DNA from: an uncultured Bacillota bacterium
GTDB taxonomy: Bacteria > Bacillota > Clostridia > Christensenellales > QAND01
DNA length: 64,000 nt
Direction: 5' to 3'
Assembly (NCBI GenBank): GCA_905188085.1
Contig: CAJJKN010000001.1
Location: 62,001 to 126,000 of the forward strand
The notes under the pieces were generated by a model. It was given only the letters and a program-made list of their open reading frames with translations, did not search any database and was not told where the DNA came from. Position 1 is the stretch's first letter, and the number at the start of each line of letters is the position of its first letter. The position numbers and the translations under genes were made by a program. Of this stretch, positions 1 through 7,727 are shown one piece after another.

Positions 1-1
1 G

Positions 2-370
2 GAATTGGCTTGCTTGAGCAAATTTTACAAGGCTGCCCCGGAGAAGCGGGCCTATTTTGTGGCGGAGTGTGGAAACAAAACCGTGGCAGGCGGGGCCGGC
101 ATTGCGGAGTTTGCAGGGTTTGACCATTGCGCAGAGCTGCAAACACTTTACCTTTCCGATGCGGCAAAGGGAAAGGGACTTGGAAAACAGCTGATGCAAA
201 CGGCGGAAGAATTTGCAAGAGCCGCCGGTTATCGCCTTTTGTATCTGGAAACGCATACGAATTTGAAAGCGGCCATCTGCTTATATGAAAAACTGGGATT
301 TCGGCAGATTGAAAAGCCGGCGGGTGTCTTTCATGAGACGATGAACCGATTTTATATCAAACAGCTTTGA
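2..370 (+). CDS. GNAT family N-acetyltransferase, 5'-truncated by window edge
   Basis: The frame is open from the first bases of the window, so the true start lies upstream and the visible 121 residues are the C-terminal part. The acetyl-CoA loop reads KGKGLGKQLM, matching the GNAT Q/RxxGxG/A signature, and is followed by the typical motif B tail LYEKLGFR. The family moves an acetyl group from acetyl-CoA to an amine; the substrate cannot be inferred. The protein ends about 25 residues after motif B, normal for a single-domain GNAT. No clear terminator follows before the next promoter. Confidence 0.85.
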   Translation, partial: ELACLSKFYKAAPEKRAYFVAECGNKTVAGGAGIAEFAGFDHCAELQTLYLSDAAKGKGLGKQLMQTAEEFARAAGYRLLYLETHTNLKAAICLYEKLGFRQIEKPAGVFHETMNRFYIKQL

Positions 371-454
371 TGATTTTTGTTTGAGATCACGGCGTGTAAA
401 AAACCCATGAAAATGAAAGCCGGAAAAAAGCCGATAAACAACGGCAAAAGCAAG

Positions 455-483
455 TTGTGGTAAAGGGAAATTTATGCTATGCT
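455..483 (+). promoter_or_regulatory. Putative sigma-A promoter for the C26 hydrolase
   Basis: TTGTGG at 455-460 and TATGCT at 478-483 are separated by 17 bases. This predicts a leader of about 100 nucleotides ahead of the start at 589, which carries the hairpin at 536-565. Confidence 0.45.
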
Positions 484-535
484 AATAAAAAAGCAAGACG
501 GGCGATAAAGCCCAGTGATGCATACAAAGAAAAGC

Positions 536-565
536 AAAGGCGCTTCCGAATTTGGGGGTGCTTTT
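536..565 (+). promoter_or_regulatory. 12-bp leader hairpin before the C26 hydrolase
   Basis: Bases 536-547 can pair with 554-565 over 12 positions (several G-U pairs) around the loop GAATTT, and a short U-rich stretch follows. It ends about 10 bases before the ribosome binding site, so it could attenuate transcription or affect translation. It is not a strong terminator because the U tract is interrupted. Confidence 0.4.
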
Positions 566-588
566 CTGTTTACAGAGGAGGGGTTTTT

Positions 589-1305
589 ATGAAAAAACCG
601 ATGATTGCGGTCTCGCCGCTTTATGATAAGGAAAGGGAATCCTATTGGATGCTGCCCGGCTATATGCAGGGCATTGAGCAGAGCGGGGGCATTCCGGTTA
701 TGCTGCCGCTGACGACGGATGCGGATATGATTCGCACACTGGCGGGGCAATTTGACGGCTTTTTGCTGACCGGCGGGCAGGATGTGTCGCCTTGTTTATA
801 CGGAGAAGAGAAAACGCCGCGCTGCGGAGAAATCTGCCCGGCTCGCGATGAGATGGAGCAGCTGCTATTGCAGAGCGTACTGAGCTTAAACAAACCGGTC
901 TTGGGAATTTGCAGAGGAATTCAGCTGTTAAATGCGTCGCTGGGCGGCACTTTGTATCAGGATTTGCCGACTGAAACCGATTCAGACCTGGAACACCACC
1001 AAACGCCGCCATATGAAAAACCCATTCACCGCGTGCGGATAAAGGAAAATACGCCGCTGCACACGCTGCTGAAATGCGAAAATTTGGCGGTAAACAGCTA
1101 TCATCATCAGGCGATCAAGGAGCTATCGCCAAGGCTGACGGCCATGGCGGTGGCGGAGGACGGATTGGTCGAGGCTGTTTACATGCCCGGGAAACGGTTT
1201 GTATGGGCCGTGCAGTGGCATCCGGAATTTTCTTATCAAACGGATGAAAACAGCGAGAAAATTTTGCAGGCCTTTGTGGCGGCTGCAAGGGAAAGAGAGA
1301 ACTAA
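589..1305 (+). CDS. Gamma-glutamyl-gamma-aminobutyrate hydrolase family protein (peptidase C26)
   Basis: A 238-residue class I glutamine amidotransferase-like hydrolase of the PuuD type. The nucleophile elbow GICRGIQ puts the catalytic Cys near residue 108, and WHPE near residue 214 supplies the His-Glu pair. The early TGGQDV segment is typical of C26 peptidases, which cleave gamma-glutamyl bonds in the cytoplasm. The start at 589 is chosen because AGAGGAGG lies just upstream; the frame stays open back to 457 but has no family similarity there. No polyamine genes adjoin, so the substrate is uncertain. Confidence 0.88.
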   Translation: MKKPMIAVSPLYDKERESYWMLPGYMQGIEQSGGIPVMLPLTTDADMIRTLAGQFDGFLLTGGQDVSPCLYGEEKTPRCGEICPARDEMEQLLLQSVLSLNKPVLGICRGIQLLNASLGGTLYQDLPTETDSDLEHHQTPPYEKPIHRVRIKENTPLHTLLKCENLAVNSYHHQAIKELSPRLTAMAVAEDGLVEAVYMPGKRFVWAVQWHPEFSYQTDENSEKILQAFVAAAREREN

Positions 1306-1509
1306 ACAAAGAGGATACTCCAAAGTGTGCTGTGAAAAAGGGAAACGGGAAATCTTTTGAAATCGGGAAATGAAAACGATAGATTTATAATGTTTTATTG
1401 TGTTTTATTTGGTTTTACAGATAAATTAAATAAAAACATCATGATTGAATGATTTGTTTGTATCAGGGAATATGTGCCAAATCTATGGAAAGCGCATAGT
1501 TTTAGACGA

Positions 1510-1537
1510 TTGAGCCATACTGAATGTGAAATACTAT
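1510..1537 (+). promoter_or_regulatory. Putative promoter of the DUF378 gene
   Basis: TTGAGC at 1510-1515 and TACTAT at 1532-1537 with a 16-base spacer. The upstream 1306-1500 stretch is AT-rich and has no gene. Confidence 0.4.
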
Positions 1538-1556
1538 TTAGTAGAGGTGACATTGT

Positions 1557-1766
1557 ATGGATACATTTGCCTTGCTGGTGACCATCATCGGAGGAATAAA
1601 CTGGTTGCTTGTAGGTTTGGTACGGTTTGACTTGGTAGCCTGGATTTGCGGCGGCCCGGCAACGATTGTCGCGCGCATTATCTATACCATCGTAGGGCTG
1701 TGCAGCCTTTGGTGTATCAAGTTGTTGTTTAACCGGACGCCCAAAGGCACAGTAACGCACCAATGA
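1557..1766 (+). CDS. DUF378 domain small membrane protein (YuzA-like)
   Basis: A 69-residue protein with two hydrophobic segments (about residues 4-24 and 36-58). The segment GGINWLLVGL in the first helix is the hallmark of DUF378 proteins. The family is membrane-embedded and has no established function. A ribosome binding site (GAGGTGA) lies 6-12 bases upstream, and a strong terminator follows, so it is a monocistronic gene. Confidence 0.85.
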   Translation: MDTFALLVTIIGGINWLLVGLVRFDLVAWICGGPATIVARIIYTIVGLCSLWCIKLLFNRTPKGTVTHQ

Positions 1767-1782
1767 GATCATCTATGACAAG

Positions 1783-1816
1783 AGGACAGAGCGGTTGTTC
1801 TGTCCTTTTGTTTTGC
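1783..1816 (+). terminator. Rho-independent terminator after DUF378 gene
   Basis: AGGACAGA at 1783-1790 pairs with TCTGTCCT at 1799-1806, followed by a T-rich tail. Confidence 0.85.
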
Positions 1817-1891
1817 TTTTGGGAAAACCATCGAAATGGACATAAGGGATAGAAAATCACTGCTTTGCAGTGGGGACATGGCAATCCGTGC

Positions 1892-1919
1892 AAAATAAAA
1901 AGCCCCGGACAAACGAGGC
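1892..1919 (-). terminator. Terminator of the YjdF-like gene
   Basis: On the minus strand GCCTCG pairs with CGGGGC (one G-U pair) and is followed by TTTTTATTTT. Confidence 0.65.
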
Positions 1920-1939
1920 AAGGAATAAGCTATATGAAG

Positions 1940-2515
1940 TTAGGAGGATGTATGCTCCTGCTTTTTTAAGCGAAGCCAAAGAGAAAAAGCGCCGACGACA
2001 GCGCCGATGCTGCCTGCGATGATGTCCGTCATGGTATCGAGCAGCGAACCGCCCTGGGCTTGCAGATTGAAAAAGAAATCACCGCAAAATTCATAGATCT
2101 CCCAAAGCCCGGCAAAGGCGACGGAAAGGAAGAAGGAGAACAATACGGGCAAAAGTTTTGGAAGAGAGGCGCTTTTCGGAGCGCGGGATAAAAGACGCCG
2201 ATAGAGCAGATTACCCACAAGAACGAGCAGAAAGCCGCTGGAAAAATGCAAAATAAGATCATAAAACCAGATGGCATGATAGCCACCCAGCATAGAGCCG
2301 AAATATTGCGCCATAACGGTGAACAGCATAAACAGAAAATAATAAATTGGTTTTAAATGGCGCAGGAAACAAATAAACAAAAGCGCCGTGCCGGCGGACA
2401 TGGCATAATAATAGATGGGAATCGGGCTGTCCCAACCGAGGGAGAATAGATAGGTAACGGTATAAACAATGAGCCAAAAGAGGGAGAATAGAGCATTTTT
2501 TTGCGAGGGGTTCAT
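1940..2515 (-). CDS. YjdF/DUF2238-like integral membrane protein
   Basis: About 191 residues with six predicted membrane helices. The segment DLILHFSSGF, the later WEIYEF and the DTMTDI near the C-terminus match the conserved acidic and His positions of the DUF2238/YjdF family, whose function is unknown. A second in-frame ATG at 2533 lacks a ribosome binding site; 2515 has GGGAAGG at a workable distance. It is a single gene with its own terminator, downstream of agcS and probably transcribed from a TATACT -10 element near 2547-2552. Confidence 0.7.
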   Translation of the reverse strand: MNPSQKNALFSLFWLIVYTVTYLFSLGWDSPIPIYYYAMSAGTALLFICFLRHLKPIYYFLFMLFTVMAQYFGSMLGGYHAIWFYDLILHFSSGFLLVLVGNLLYRRLLSRAPKSASLPKLLPVLFSFFLSVAFAGLWEIYEFCGDFFFNLQAQGGSLLDTMTDIIAGSIGAVVGAFSLWLRLKKQEHTSS

Positions 2516-2570
2516 ATCATTGGGCCTTCCCATTTAATTTTTAAATAGTATACCCAAAAAAGAGCAAGAA

Positions 2571-2596
2571 AAAAAGAGCGATTATTCGCTCTTTTT
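2571..2596 (-). terminator. Terminator of agcS, overlapping its stop codon
   Basis: AAAGAGCGA at 2573-2581 pairs with TCGCTCTTT at 2586-2594, with A/T runs on both sides. The stem includes the last codons of agcS. Confidence 0.85.
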
Positions 2597-3937
2597 CCTT
2601 TGATACTCTTTATATAGCTTTGAAACCAACCCGCTGAGGGCGACCAAAGCCAACAGGTTCGGAATTACCATCAATCCATTGAAGAAATCGCTGAGGGTCC
2701 AAACCAGATCCACTTTCAAAAGCGCGCCCACAAAGATGAATCCCAGCACAATGGCGGAATAGTATTTCACGGCTTTCTGACCGAAAAGATATTTGATATT
2801 GGCTTGGCCGAAGAAATACCAACCGATGATGGTGGAGAAGGCAAAGAAGAACAAGCAAATGGCCACAAAGATGGGACCAAAGCCCTGGAATACCGTGGAG
2901 AAGGCCAGCTGAGAAAGCTTGGAACCGGTTTGCCCGGAGGAGATAACGCCGGTGGTCAGCAGCGTGAGCGCCGTGAGCGTCAAAACAACGAAGGTATCCA
3001 AAAATACGCCCATGATGGCAACGATGCCTTGATCGCAGGGATGATCTACTTTAGCCAAAGCATGCGCATGCGGGGTGGACCCCATGCCGGCCTCATTGGA
3101 GAACAGGCCGCGCGCAACGCCGTATCGTACGGCCATTTTTACCGTAATACCGGCAGCGCCGCCCAAAACGGCAGACGGAGAAAACGCGCCCACAAAGATG
3201 GAGGAAAACGCCTGACCGATATGCTGGAAATTGGTGCCAACTACGACAAGCGAACCAATAATATACAAACAAGCCATGAGAGGCACTACTTTTTCGGTAA
3301 AAGAAGCGATTCGACCGATGCCGCCGATGAAAATGATGCCTGCCAACACGGCCAGTACCAGGCCCATAACCCAAGAAGGAATGCCAAAGGCGGTGCCGAA
3401 AGCATCGGAAATGGAATTGGATTGCACCATGTTGCCGGTAAATCCTAGGGCAAAGATGATGAATACGGCAAACACAGCCGCCAGCACCTTGCCGAATTTG
3501 CCTTTGAAAGCTTCTTTGATGTAGTAGACCGGGCCGCCGGTTGCGGCACCGTCTTTTACGGTTTTAAAACGCTGCGCCAGCGTGGCTTCGGCAAAGATAG
3601 TGGCCATGCCGAAAAACGCGCTAACCCACATCCAGAAAATAGCACCCGGACCGCCGGAAACAACGGCTGTGGCTGCGCCTGCGATGTTGCCGGTGCCGAT
3701 TTGCGCGGCAATGGCGGTGGCAAGCGCCTGGAAAGAGCTCATCCCCTCTTTACCGGCTTTGTTACCGCGCAGCTTTATGCCGCCGAACACCTTGCGAAAA
3801 CTGGTTTTGAATTTTGTGACCTGTACAAAACGTAAACGGAAAGTGAAGTAGATGCCCACACATAAGAGCAAAACCAGAAGAAAATCGTCCCACAAAATAC
3901 TGCTTGCTGTTTTGATGATTGAGGTAAATTGATCCAC
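2582..3937 (-). CDS. Sodium:alanine (glycine) symporter, AgcS family
   Basis: A 451-residue membrane protein of the alanine/glycine:cation symporter family, with roughly ten or more transmembrane helices. The stretches GIKLRGNKAGKEGMSSFQAL, IGTGNIAGAA and FSNEAGMGS are family signatures; GTGNIAG lines the substrate site in characterised members. It imports alanine or glycine with Na+ across the plasma membrane. The start is GTG at 3937, behind a GGGGGG-rich ribosome binding site, and length is normal. It is monocistronic, with a good promoter upstream and a terminator at the stop. Confidence 0.95.
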   Translation of the reverse strand: MDQFTSIIKTASSILWDDFLLVLLLCVGIYFTFRLRFVQVTKFKTSFRKVFGGIKLRGNKAGKEGMSSFQALATAIAAQIGTGNIAGAATAVVSGGPGAIFWMWVSAFFGMATIFAEATLAQRFKTVKDGAATGGPVYYIKEAFKGKFGKVLAAVFAVFIIFALGFTGNMVQSNSISDAFGTAFGIPSWVMGLVLAVLAGIIFIGGIGRIASFTEKVVPLMACLYIIGSLVVVGTNFQHIGQAFSSIFVGAFSPSAVLGGAAGITVKMAVRYGVARGLFSNEAGMGSTPHAHALAKVDHPCDQGIVAIMGVFLDTFVVLTLTALTLLTTGVISSGQTGSKLSQLAFSTVFQGFGPIFVAICLFFFAFSTIIGWYFFGQANIKYLFGQKAVKYYSAIVLGFIFVGALLKVDLVWTLSDFFNGLMVIPNLLALVALSGLVSKLYKEYQRKKSE

Positions 3938-3982
3938 ACAGAGCCCCCCTTAGTATGCTTCTGTAATACAACAGACTTATTT

Positions 3983-4010
3983 AGTATACAGAAAAACAAT
4001 TCGTTTGCAA
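3983..4010 (-). promoter_or_regulatory. Promoter of agcS
   Basis: On the minus strand TTGCAA (4005-4010) and TATACT (3983-3988) are 16 bases apart. The following 4027-4200 holds no gene; the only structure seen there is a 7-bp hairpin (TGCCGGA/TCCGGCA) at about 4109-4136 without a U tract. Confidence 0.6.
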
Positions 4011-4203
4011 AGTGAAAAAGTTAAAGTTTGAAATATAGTAGGTTTGCGAGATAAGAAGAGGAAAAGAAATGGATATTTATGAAAACCTATTGTATTTTAA
4101 AATATAAATGCCGGAAAAAGGGGGAATTCTCCGGCAGGGGACGGGGTGGAATGTTTTATTAAAATGGAAAATTGATAAAAGAAGAAAGTTAATAAAGAAA
4201 AGT

Positions 4204-4326
4204 TTACGATGTTCCTTTCCCGTTTTTGTGACGCCTGTTTTGCGGAAGAGAGGAAGCGTAGGGGCTGGTTTGTATAAAATGTACGATTTGTTTTGTATAT
4301 TGCGTGACGCGTTGATATAAGTTCAT
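4204..4326 (-). CDS. Small ORF downstream of bioY, 40 residues
   Basis: The start at 4326 is preceded by AAGGAGGGC at near-ideal spacing, much better than expected by chance, 45 bases after the bioY stop. The predicted 40-residue product starts MNLYQRVTQY and ends in a basic tail rich in Arg, Lys and His. It has no membrane helix and no family I recognise. It could be a real small protein of the bioY transcript or the remnant of a deleted gene whose start region survived. Confidence 0.4.
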   Translation of the reverse strand: MNLYQRVTQYTKQIVHFIQTSPYASSLPQNRRHKNGKGTS

Positions 4327-4370
4327 AAAAAAGCCCTCCTTGCGCTTAGTATTGGCAGGAGAGCGGGCGG

Positions 4371-4931
4371 TTATACATGAGACCGAGTGCCGGATAAAAT
4401 AGGAGCCAGCCGGGTGGAAACCAGGGAGCAAACCACGCATTTTAACACATCGCCCGGCAGCGTAGGCAGAAAACAGGCGGCAAACAGGGCGGGCACGGTT
4501 AAGGTTTGGCCCAGATAGAAATTGGTGATGAGGTAAAAATACGGGAGCCCTATGGCATAGATAATAAACGTGCCCAATAGGGATGCGCAGAAAGCGGAAG
4601 AAAAGCGCTGTTTTGTACGCCGGTATACAAGCCCAGTTAGAAACGTGGCGGGAAGCAGGGCAAGCAAAAAACCGAAAGAAGGCTTTAATACATAGCCAAG
4701 GCCGCCGCCCTGGGTAAAAACGGGAAACCCGATAAGCCCCAGACCCAGATATAGACAGATGGAAAAGCTGCCCCATTTTTCGCCCAGCAAAAGCCCGGCC
4801 AATGTGGAGAAAAAGGTTTGTAAAGTAATGGGAAGCCAGGCAAGAGGCACCTTGATAAACGCGCCGATGGCACAAAGGGCAGCGAATAAACTACAGAGCA
4901 AAAGAGAATAAAGCCGATTGTCGTTTGACAT
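4371..4931 (-). CDS. bioY: BioY, biotin ECF transporter S component
   Basis: A 186-residue membrane protein with about six helices. ITLQTFFSTLAGLLLGEKWG is the BioY signature (P[IV]T.QT....AG..LG..G), and the C-terminal FLPTLPGDVLK matches the family pattern PGDxxK. BioY binds biotin with high affinity and works with the shared EcfA/EcfT module, which is not in this window. The start at 4931 has GGAGAG 8 bases upstream. The gene sits between its own terminator-separated neighbours and has a large palindrome upstream, suggesting biotin-dependent control. Confidence 0.92.
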   Translation of the reverse strand: MSNDNRLYSLLLCSLFAALCAIGAFIKVPLAWLPITLQTFFSTLAGLLLGEKWGSFSICLYLGLGLIGFPVFTQGGGLGYVLKPSFGFLLALLPATFLTGLVYRRTKQRFSSAFCASLLGTFIIYAIGLPYFYLITNFYLGQTLTVPALFAACFLPTLPGDVLKCVVCSLVSTRLAPILSGTRSHV

Positions 4932-5003
4932 ATACAACACTCTCCAACAACGAGATTTGCTTATACTTTAGGGGGAAAGATCCCATATGTCAAATATTTT
5001 TTG

Positions 5004-5059
5004 AATATGGTTTACAATCAAAAATAGATTGGAAACCATATTATATAGATGGTTGTCAA
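5004..5059 (-). promoter_or_regulatory. Long inverted repeat upstream of bioY, possible BirA-type operator
   Basis: Bases 5004-5019 and 5027-5042 form a 16-bp inverted repeat with one mismatch and a 7-base centre. The arms contain GGTTTACAA and TTGGAAACC, which resemble BirA half-sites (TTGTAAACC / GGTTTACAA). A second arrangement, TTGGAAACC (5029-5037) and GGTTGTCAA (5051-5059), has the converging orientation of classical BirA operators but a 13-base spacer, shorter than the 14-16 usually described. The location, 70-130 bases before bioY, fits biotin repression; which pair is used is unclear. Confidence 0.5.
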
Positions 5060-5087
5060 TCTTATCTTTTAACCGTTGGAAAAAGAA

Positions 5088-5114
5088 GAAAAACGCGCCG
5101 ATTCGGCGCGTTTT
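5088..5114 (-). terminator. Terminator of the PfkB kinase gene
   Basis: AAACGCGCCG and CGGCGCGTTT (5091-5100, 5104-5113) form a perfect stem; the minus strand continues with TTTTTCTTC. Confidence 0.9.
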
Positions 5115-5132
5115 ATGCTGCTATGGAGTTGA

Positions 5133-6080
5133 TTATTCGGCAGGATGTGCGGCCAAGAAGTCCATCACCTGTTGGAAGTTTTGTATGGCGGTGGTTGTCC
5201 CTACGTTTTGCACAGAAATGGCGCCGGTGGCGTTGGCAAAACGGGCACACTGTTTTAAATCCCAACCTTTGAGAACGGCAGTCATAAATCCGCCGGTAAA
5301 GTTATCGCCGGCGCCGGTGGTATCAATGGCCTTTACGGAGAACGGCGGCATATGGAACATCTGCTGCCCATCGCTGACATAGCAGCCGTTGGCCCCGTGC
5401 TTTAAGATAACCACGCCGCGGCAAACTTCCTTCAACCGCTTGACGATGGTTTCCGGATCTTCGCTGTCTACCAATTTGGAAGCTTCTTCGTAGCTGGGCA
5501 TAAAATAGTCGAGATCTTGAATGATCTCACGCACGGATTCCGCCGTATAGCCCGGGGGCACCTGCGCCGTATCGGCAGAGACCAAGGCACCGGCTTCGTG
5601 CGCTTTTTTTACGATGGTGGAAAAGCCGGATTCCAACAGGCCGGGTAGGGAAAACAAGCTGCCGATGGTAACCAGGCGCGTTTGCGAGAAAAGCGAGAAA
5701 TCAATATCGTCCGCACAGAACGCATCGTTGCCGCCGCCCTGGTAAAGGAAATTTCGGCGGCCGTCTTCAAAGATCAAAGCGATGGAGGTGCAGGTCTGTA
5801 TATTTTTATCCCGTACCAGATGAGAAAGGTCCACGCCGCTTTTTTCCACGATATCGACAATCGCATCGCCCCAAAGGTCATGCCCGATCTTGCCGAGCAG
5901 AGCGGTTTTCATGCCCAGTTTGGCCATCACGCAGGATTCGTTTTGCGCATCCCCGCCGGGCCAAAGCATCATGGATTCCACGGGCGTTGAATCCACCTGA
6001 AAAATTGTTTCGTTGACAGGACGTACCAGAATATCCGCACAAAGCTGCCCCACGCAGAGTACATCATATTGACGTTGCAA
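5133..6080 (-). CDS. PfkB-family carbohydrate kinase
   Basis: A 315-residue ribokinase-fold kinase. The N-terminal half has PGGDAQNESCVMAKLG, equivalent to the GG..N.A..LA.LG substrate loop, and the C-terminal signature DTTGAGDNFTGGF carries the catalytic Asp and anion hole. It phosphorylates a sugar or related alcohol with ATP in the cytoplasm; specificity cannot be read from the sequence. The start is TTG at 6080 behind AAGGAGGG. It is flanked by terminators and has no sugar-uptake genes next to it. Confidence 0.92.
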   Translation of the reverse strand: MQRQYDVLCVGQLCADILVRPVNETIFQVDSTPVESMMLWPGGDAQNESCVMAKLGMKTALLGKIGHDLWGDAIVDIVEKSGVDLSHLVRDKNIQTCTSIALIFEDGRRNFLYQGGGNDAFCADDIDFSLFSQTRLVTIGSLFSLPGLLESGFSTIVKKAHEAGALVSADTAQVPPGYTAESVREIIQDLDYFMPSYEEASKLVDSEDPETIVKRLKEVCRGVVILKHGANGCYVSDGQQMFHMPPFSVKAIDTTGAGDNFTGGFMTAVLKGWDLKQCARFANATGAISVQNVGTTTAIQNFQQVMDFLAAHPAE

Positions 6081-6170
6081 ACAAATCCCTCCTTAAATGA
6101 GTACAAACATATTTCTTCCTATACTATTCCATAGCGGAAAAGCAAAGTCAATGCGCAAAACATACGAAAT

Positions 6171-6203
6171 AAAAAAAGCAAGGAAAACGACGCCTTGCTT
6201 TAT
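6171..6203 (-). terminator. Terminator of the small lipoprotein gene
   Basis: AAAGCAAGG (6175-6183) pairs with CCTTGCTTT (6193-6201), with T7 following on the minus strand. Confidence 0.85.
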
Positions 6204-6218
6204 AAAGAATTTTGTTTG

Positions 6219-6563
6219 TTATTGGTTTGTGGTTTGCCGTTCATATTGGTGAACGCTGTTGTTTAACGTAAGGGTCAATAAATTATCCTGAATGGACCAG
6301 GGGCCGGATTGAAGCTGGGCCTGATCGCAATGCAATTGCAAAACCTCGCTGTCCGCTTCGTAAGTGCCGGTGAGCATGGTGCCGGATTCGCTGCTGATTT
6401 CAAATTTTTTATCCTGTGTAAAGACGATGGTCAATCCGTCTTCGTTGGTGTCTTTCCAGGTGCCGACCAGCGGATCCGTACCGCCGCAAGCGGCCATGCA
6501 CAGGGAAATGCATAGCAACAGGCAGACAGCAAAAATTGTTTTGCTTGCTACTCGTTTCATCAC
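6219..6563 (-). CDS. Small lipoprotein, lipocalin-like (DUF5640-like)
   Basis: A 114-residue secreted lipoprotein. The signal peptide (residues 1-24) ends in CMAAC, a lipobox with Cys 25 as the lipidated residue. The mature part starts GGTDPLVGTWK and runs as alternating beta strands (LTIVF, KFEIS, LTGTYE), the pattern of small 'GTW' lipocalin-like domains common in Clostridia. Function unknown. GTG at 6563 has AGGAGG 7 bases upstream; ATG at 6560 is the alternative. Confidence 0.75.
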   Translation of the reverse strand: MMKRVASKTIFAVCLLLCISLCMAACGGTDPLVGTWKDTNEDGLTIVFTQDKKFEISSESGTMLTGTYEADSEVLQLHCDQAQLQSGPWSIQDNLLTLTLNNSVHQYERQTTNQ

Positions 6564-6582
6564 TAAAGAGCCTCCTCAAAGG

Positions 6583-6684
6583 GTTGTCCGCCGATAGGGG
6601 GACAACAAAGAAAAGAGAGCATGAGAAAATCAAGTCCCATCCTCCTTCTGCGCAATACTTTAACACTTTTTTGTGATTTGTCAA
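6583..6684 (-). promoter_or_regulatory. Promoter and leader of the lipoprotein gene
   Basis: On the minus strand TTGACA (6679-6684) and TAAAGT (6657-6662) are 16 bases apart. The leader then contains an AAGGAGG at 6641-6647 with a TTG 7 bases on (6633), opening a frame that runs to 6409 across the lipoprotein gene, and a hairpin GTTGTCC/GGACAAC near 6583-6605. A leader peptide is possible but unproven. Confidence 0.5.
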
Positions 6685-6800
6685 AGAAAAGATTGTAAAA
6701 TAGCGTATTTTAGGGAAAAGTGGGTAAAAATATGGCAAAAATGAGCCAAAAATAGGGAGCCTGGAGGGATGAAAACAGCACGCACATAAGACGGGAAACA

Positions 6801-6809
6801 TGATATAAT
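6801..6809 (+). promoter_or_regulatory. Extended -10 promoter of the HD/ComEC/HolA operon
   Basis: TGATATAAT is an extended -10 element. No good -35 hexamer is visible at the normal distance. It lies about 40 bases before the HD gene. Confidence 0.5.
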
Positions 6810-6849
6810 ATCAAATAAACATTGTTTTCAAAGGGGGTATCTTGCGTAA

Positions 6850-7437
6850 ATGGACGAGGGAAACCGATCGCGGGCGCTTTCGCTGCTCAAAGAGCATGTA
6901 ACCACGGAATCGTTATTGAAACATGCCTATGCAGTGGAAGCCGCAATGAGGCGAATGGCCCGGCATTTTCACCAAGATGAAGAATTTTGGGGCGTGGCAG
7001 GGCTGCTGCACGATTTGGATTATCAGGAATATCCCGAAGAGCATTGCCGGCATGTGGAGGCCATGCTTCGAAACGCGGGCTATGGAGATGAGATCGTGCG
7101 CGCTATACTGAGCCACGGATATGGGCTGTGTACCGATGTAGAGCCGAAAACGGAGATGGAAAAATCTTTGTATGCGGTGGACGAACTGACCGGTTTGATC
7201 ACGGCGGTGGTGTTGATGCGTCCTTCCAAATCCATTTTGGATTTGACGGTGAAATCCGTAAAGAAAAAATGGAAAGCGAAAACCTTTGCGGCCGGCTGCA
7301 ACAGAGAAGTGATTCAAGACGGGGCGGACAGACTGGAAATGCCCTGGGAAACGCTGGTGCAGCTGGTAATTGAGGGCATGCAGGCGCAGGCAAAAGAGCT
7401 GGGCCTGGAAGGAACATTGGGAGGACAAAACGCATGA
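6850..7437 (+). CDS. HD domain protein
   Basis: A 195-residue HD-superfamily protein. The metal-binding His-Asp pair is in GLLHDLDY (about residues 54-55), with an earlier His in LLKHAYAVE (25) and later His in AILSHGYG (about 89). This layout matches HDIG-type hydrolases that act on phosphorylated metabolites or nucleotides; the substrate is unknown. It is the first gene of an operon reaching holA, and its stop overlaps the next start (ATGA). GGGGG lies about 14 bases before the ATG, slightly far. Confidence 0.8.
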   Translation: MDEGNRSRALSLLKEHVTTESLLKHAYAVEAAMRRMARHFHQDEEFWGVAGLLHDLDYQEYPEEHCRHVEAMLRNAGYGDEIVRAILSHGYGLCTDVEPKTEMEKSLYAVDELTGLITAVVLMRPSKSILDLTVKSVKKKWKAKTFAAGCNREVIQDGADRLEMPWETLVQLVIEGMQAQAKELGLEGTLGGQNA

Positions 7438-7727
7438 TACGATTGACAATCATGGTATGCTTTCCCCGCGAGGATGAGCAAAAGCCAGTAGATTGGGAAA
7501 GAGAAACGCAGGAATTGGTAAACCTGCCCGGGGTGGAGGAGGTCTTTTGGGGCCAAAACGCCCAGGGAGAGGCCAACCATGACGCTGTGGCGATGATAGA
7601 CTTTAAAAACGAACGGGCCTATCATAAAGCGCAGGAAAACGAAGAGTATTTGGAATGGTTTCGTGAGATTTCCAAAGCGGAAGGCTTTGTATGCCTCTGC
7701 ACCGAAGTGGAGGAGGAAGAAAGATGA
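7434..7727 (+). CDS. Small Dabb-like protein, 97 residues
   Basis: The gene overlaps its upstream and downstream neighbours by 4 bases each, a translational-coupling arrangement. The product is acidic and has a beta-alpha-beta pattern with DAVAMIDFKNERAYHKAQEN and EEYLEWFREI, reminiscent of the strand-helix unit of the Dabb (stress-responsive alpha/beta barrel) family found in the next gene. The similarity is weak, so the family is an inference from pattern and from its neighbour. Function unknown. Confidence 0.6.
   Translation: MIRLTIMVCFPREDEQKPVDWERETQELVNLPGVEEVFWGQNAQGEANHDAVAMIDFKNERAYHKAQENEEYLEWFREISKAEGFVCLCTEVEEEER

Noticed and set aside
2804..3448. 214-codon plus-strand frame inside agcS
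   Set aside because: Antisense shadow of a well-supported transporter gene.
4108..4320. 70-codon plus-strand frame between agcS and bioY
   Set aside because: No ribosome binding site or motif; the opposite strand has the better-supported 40-codon frame.
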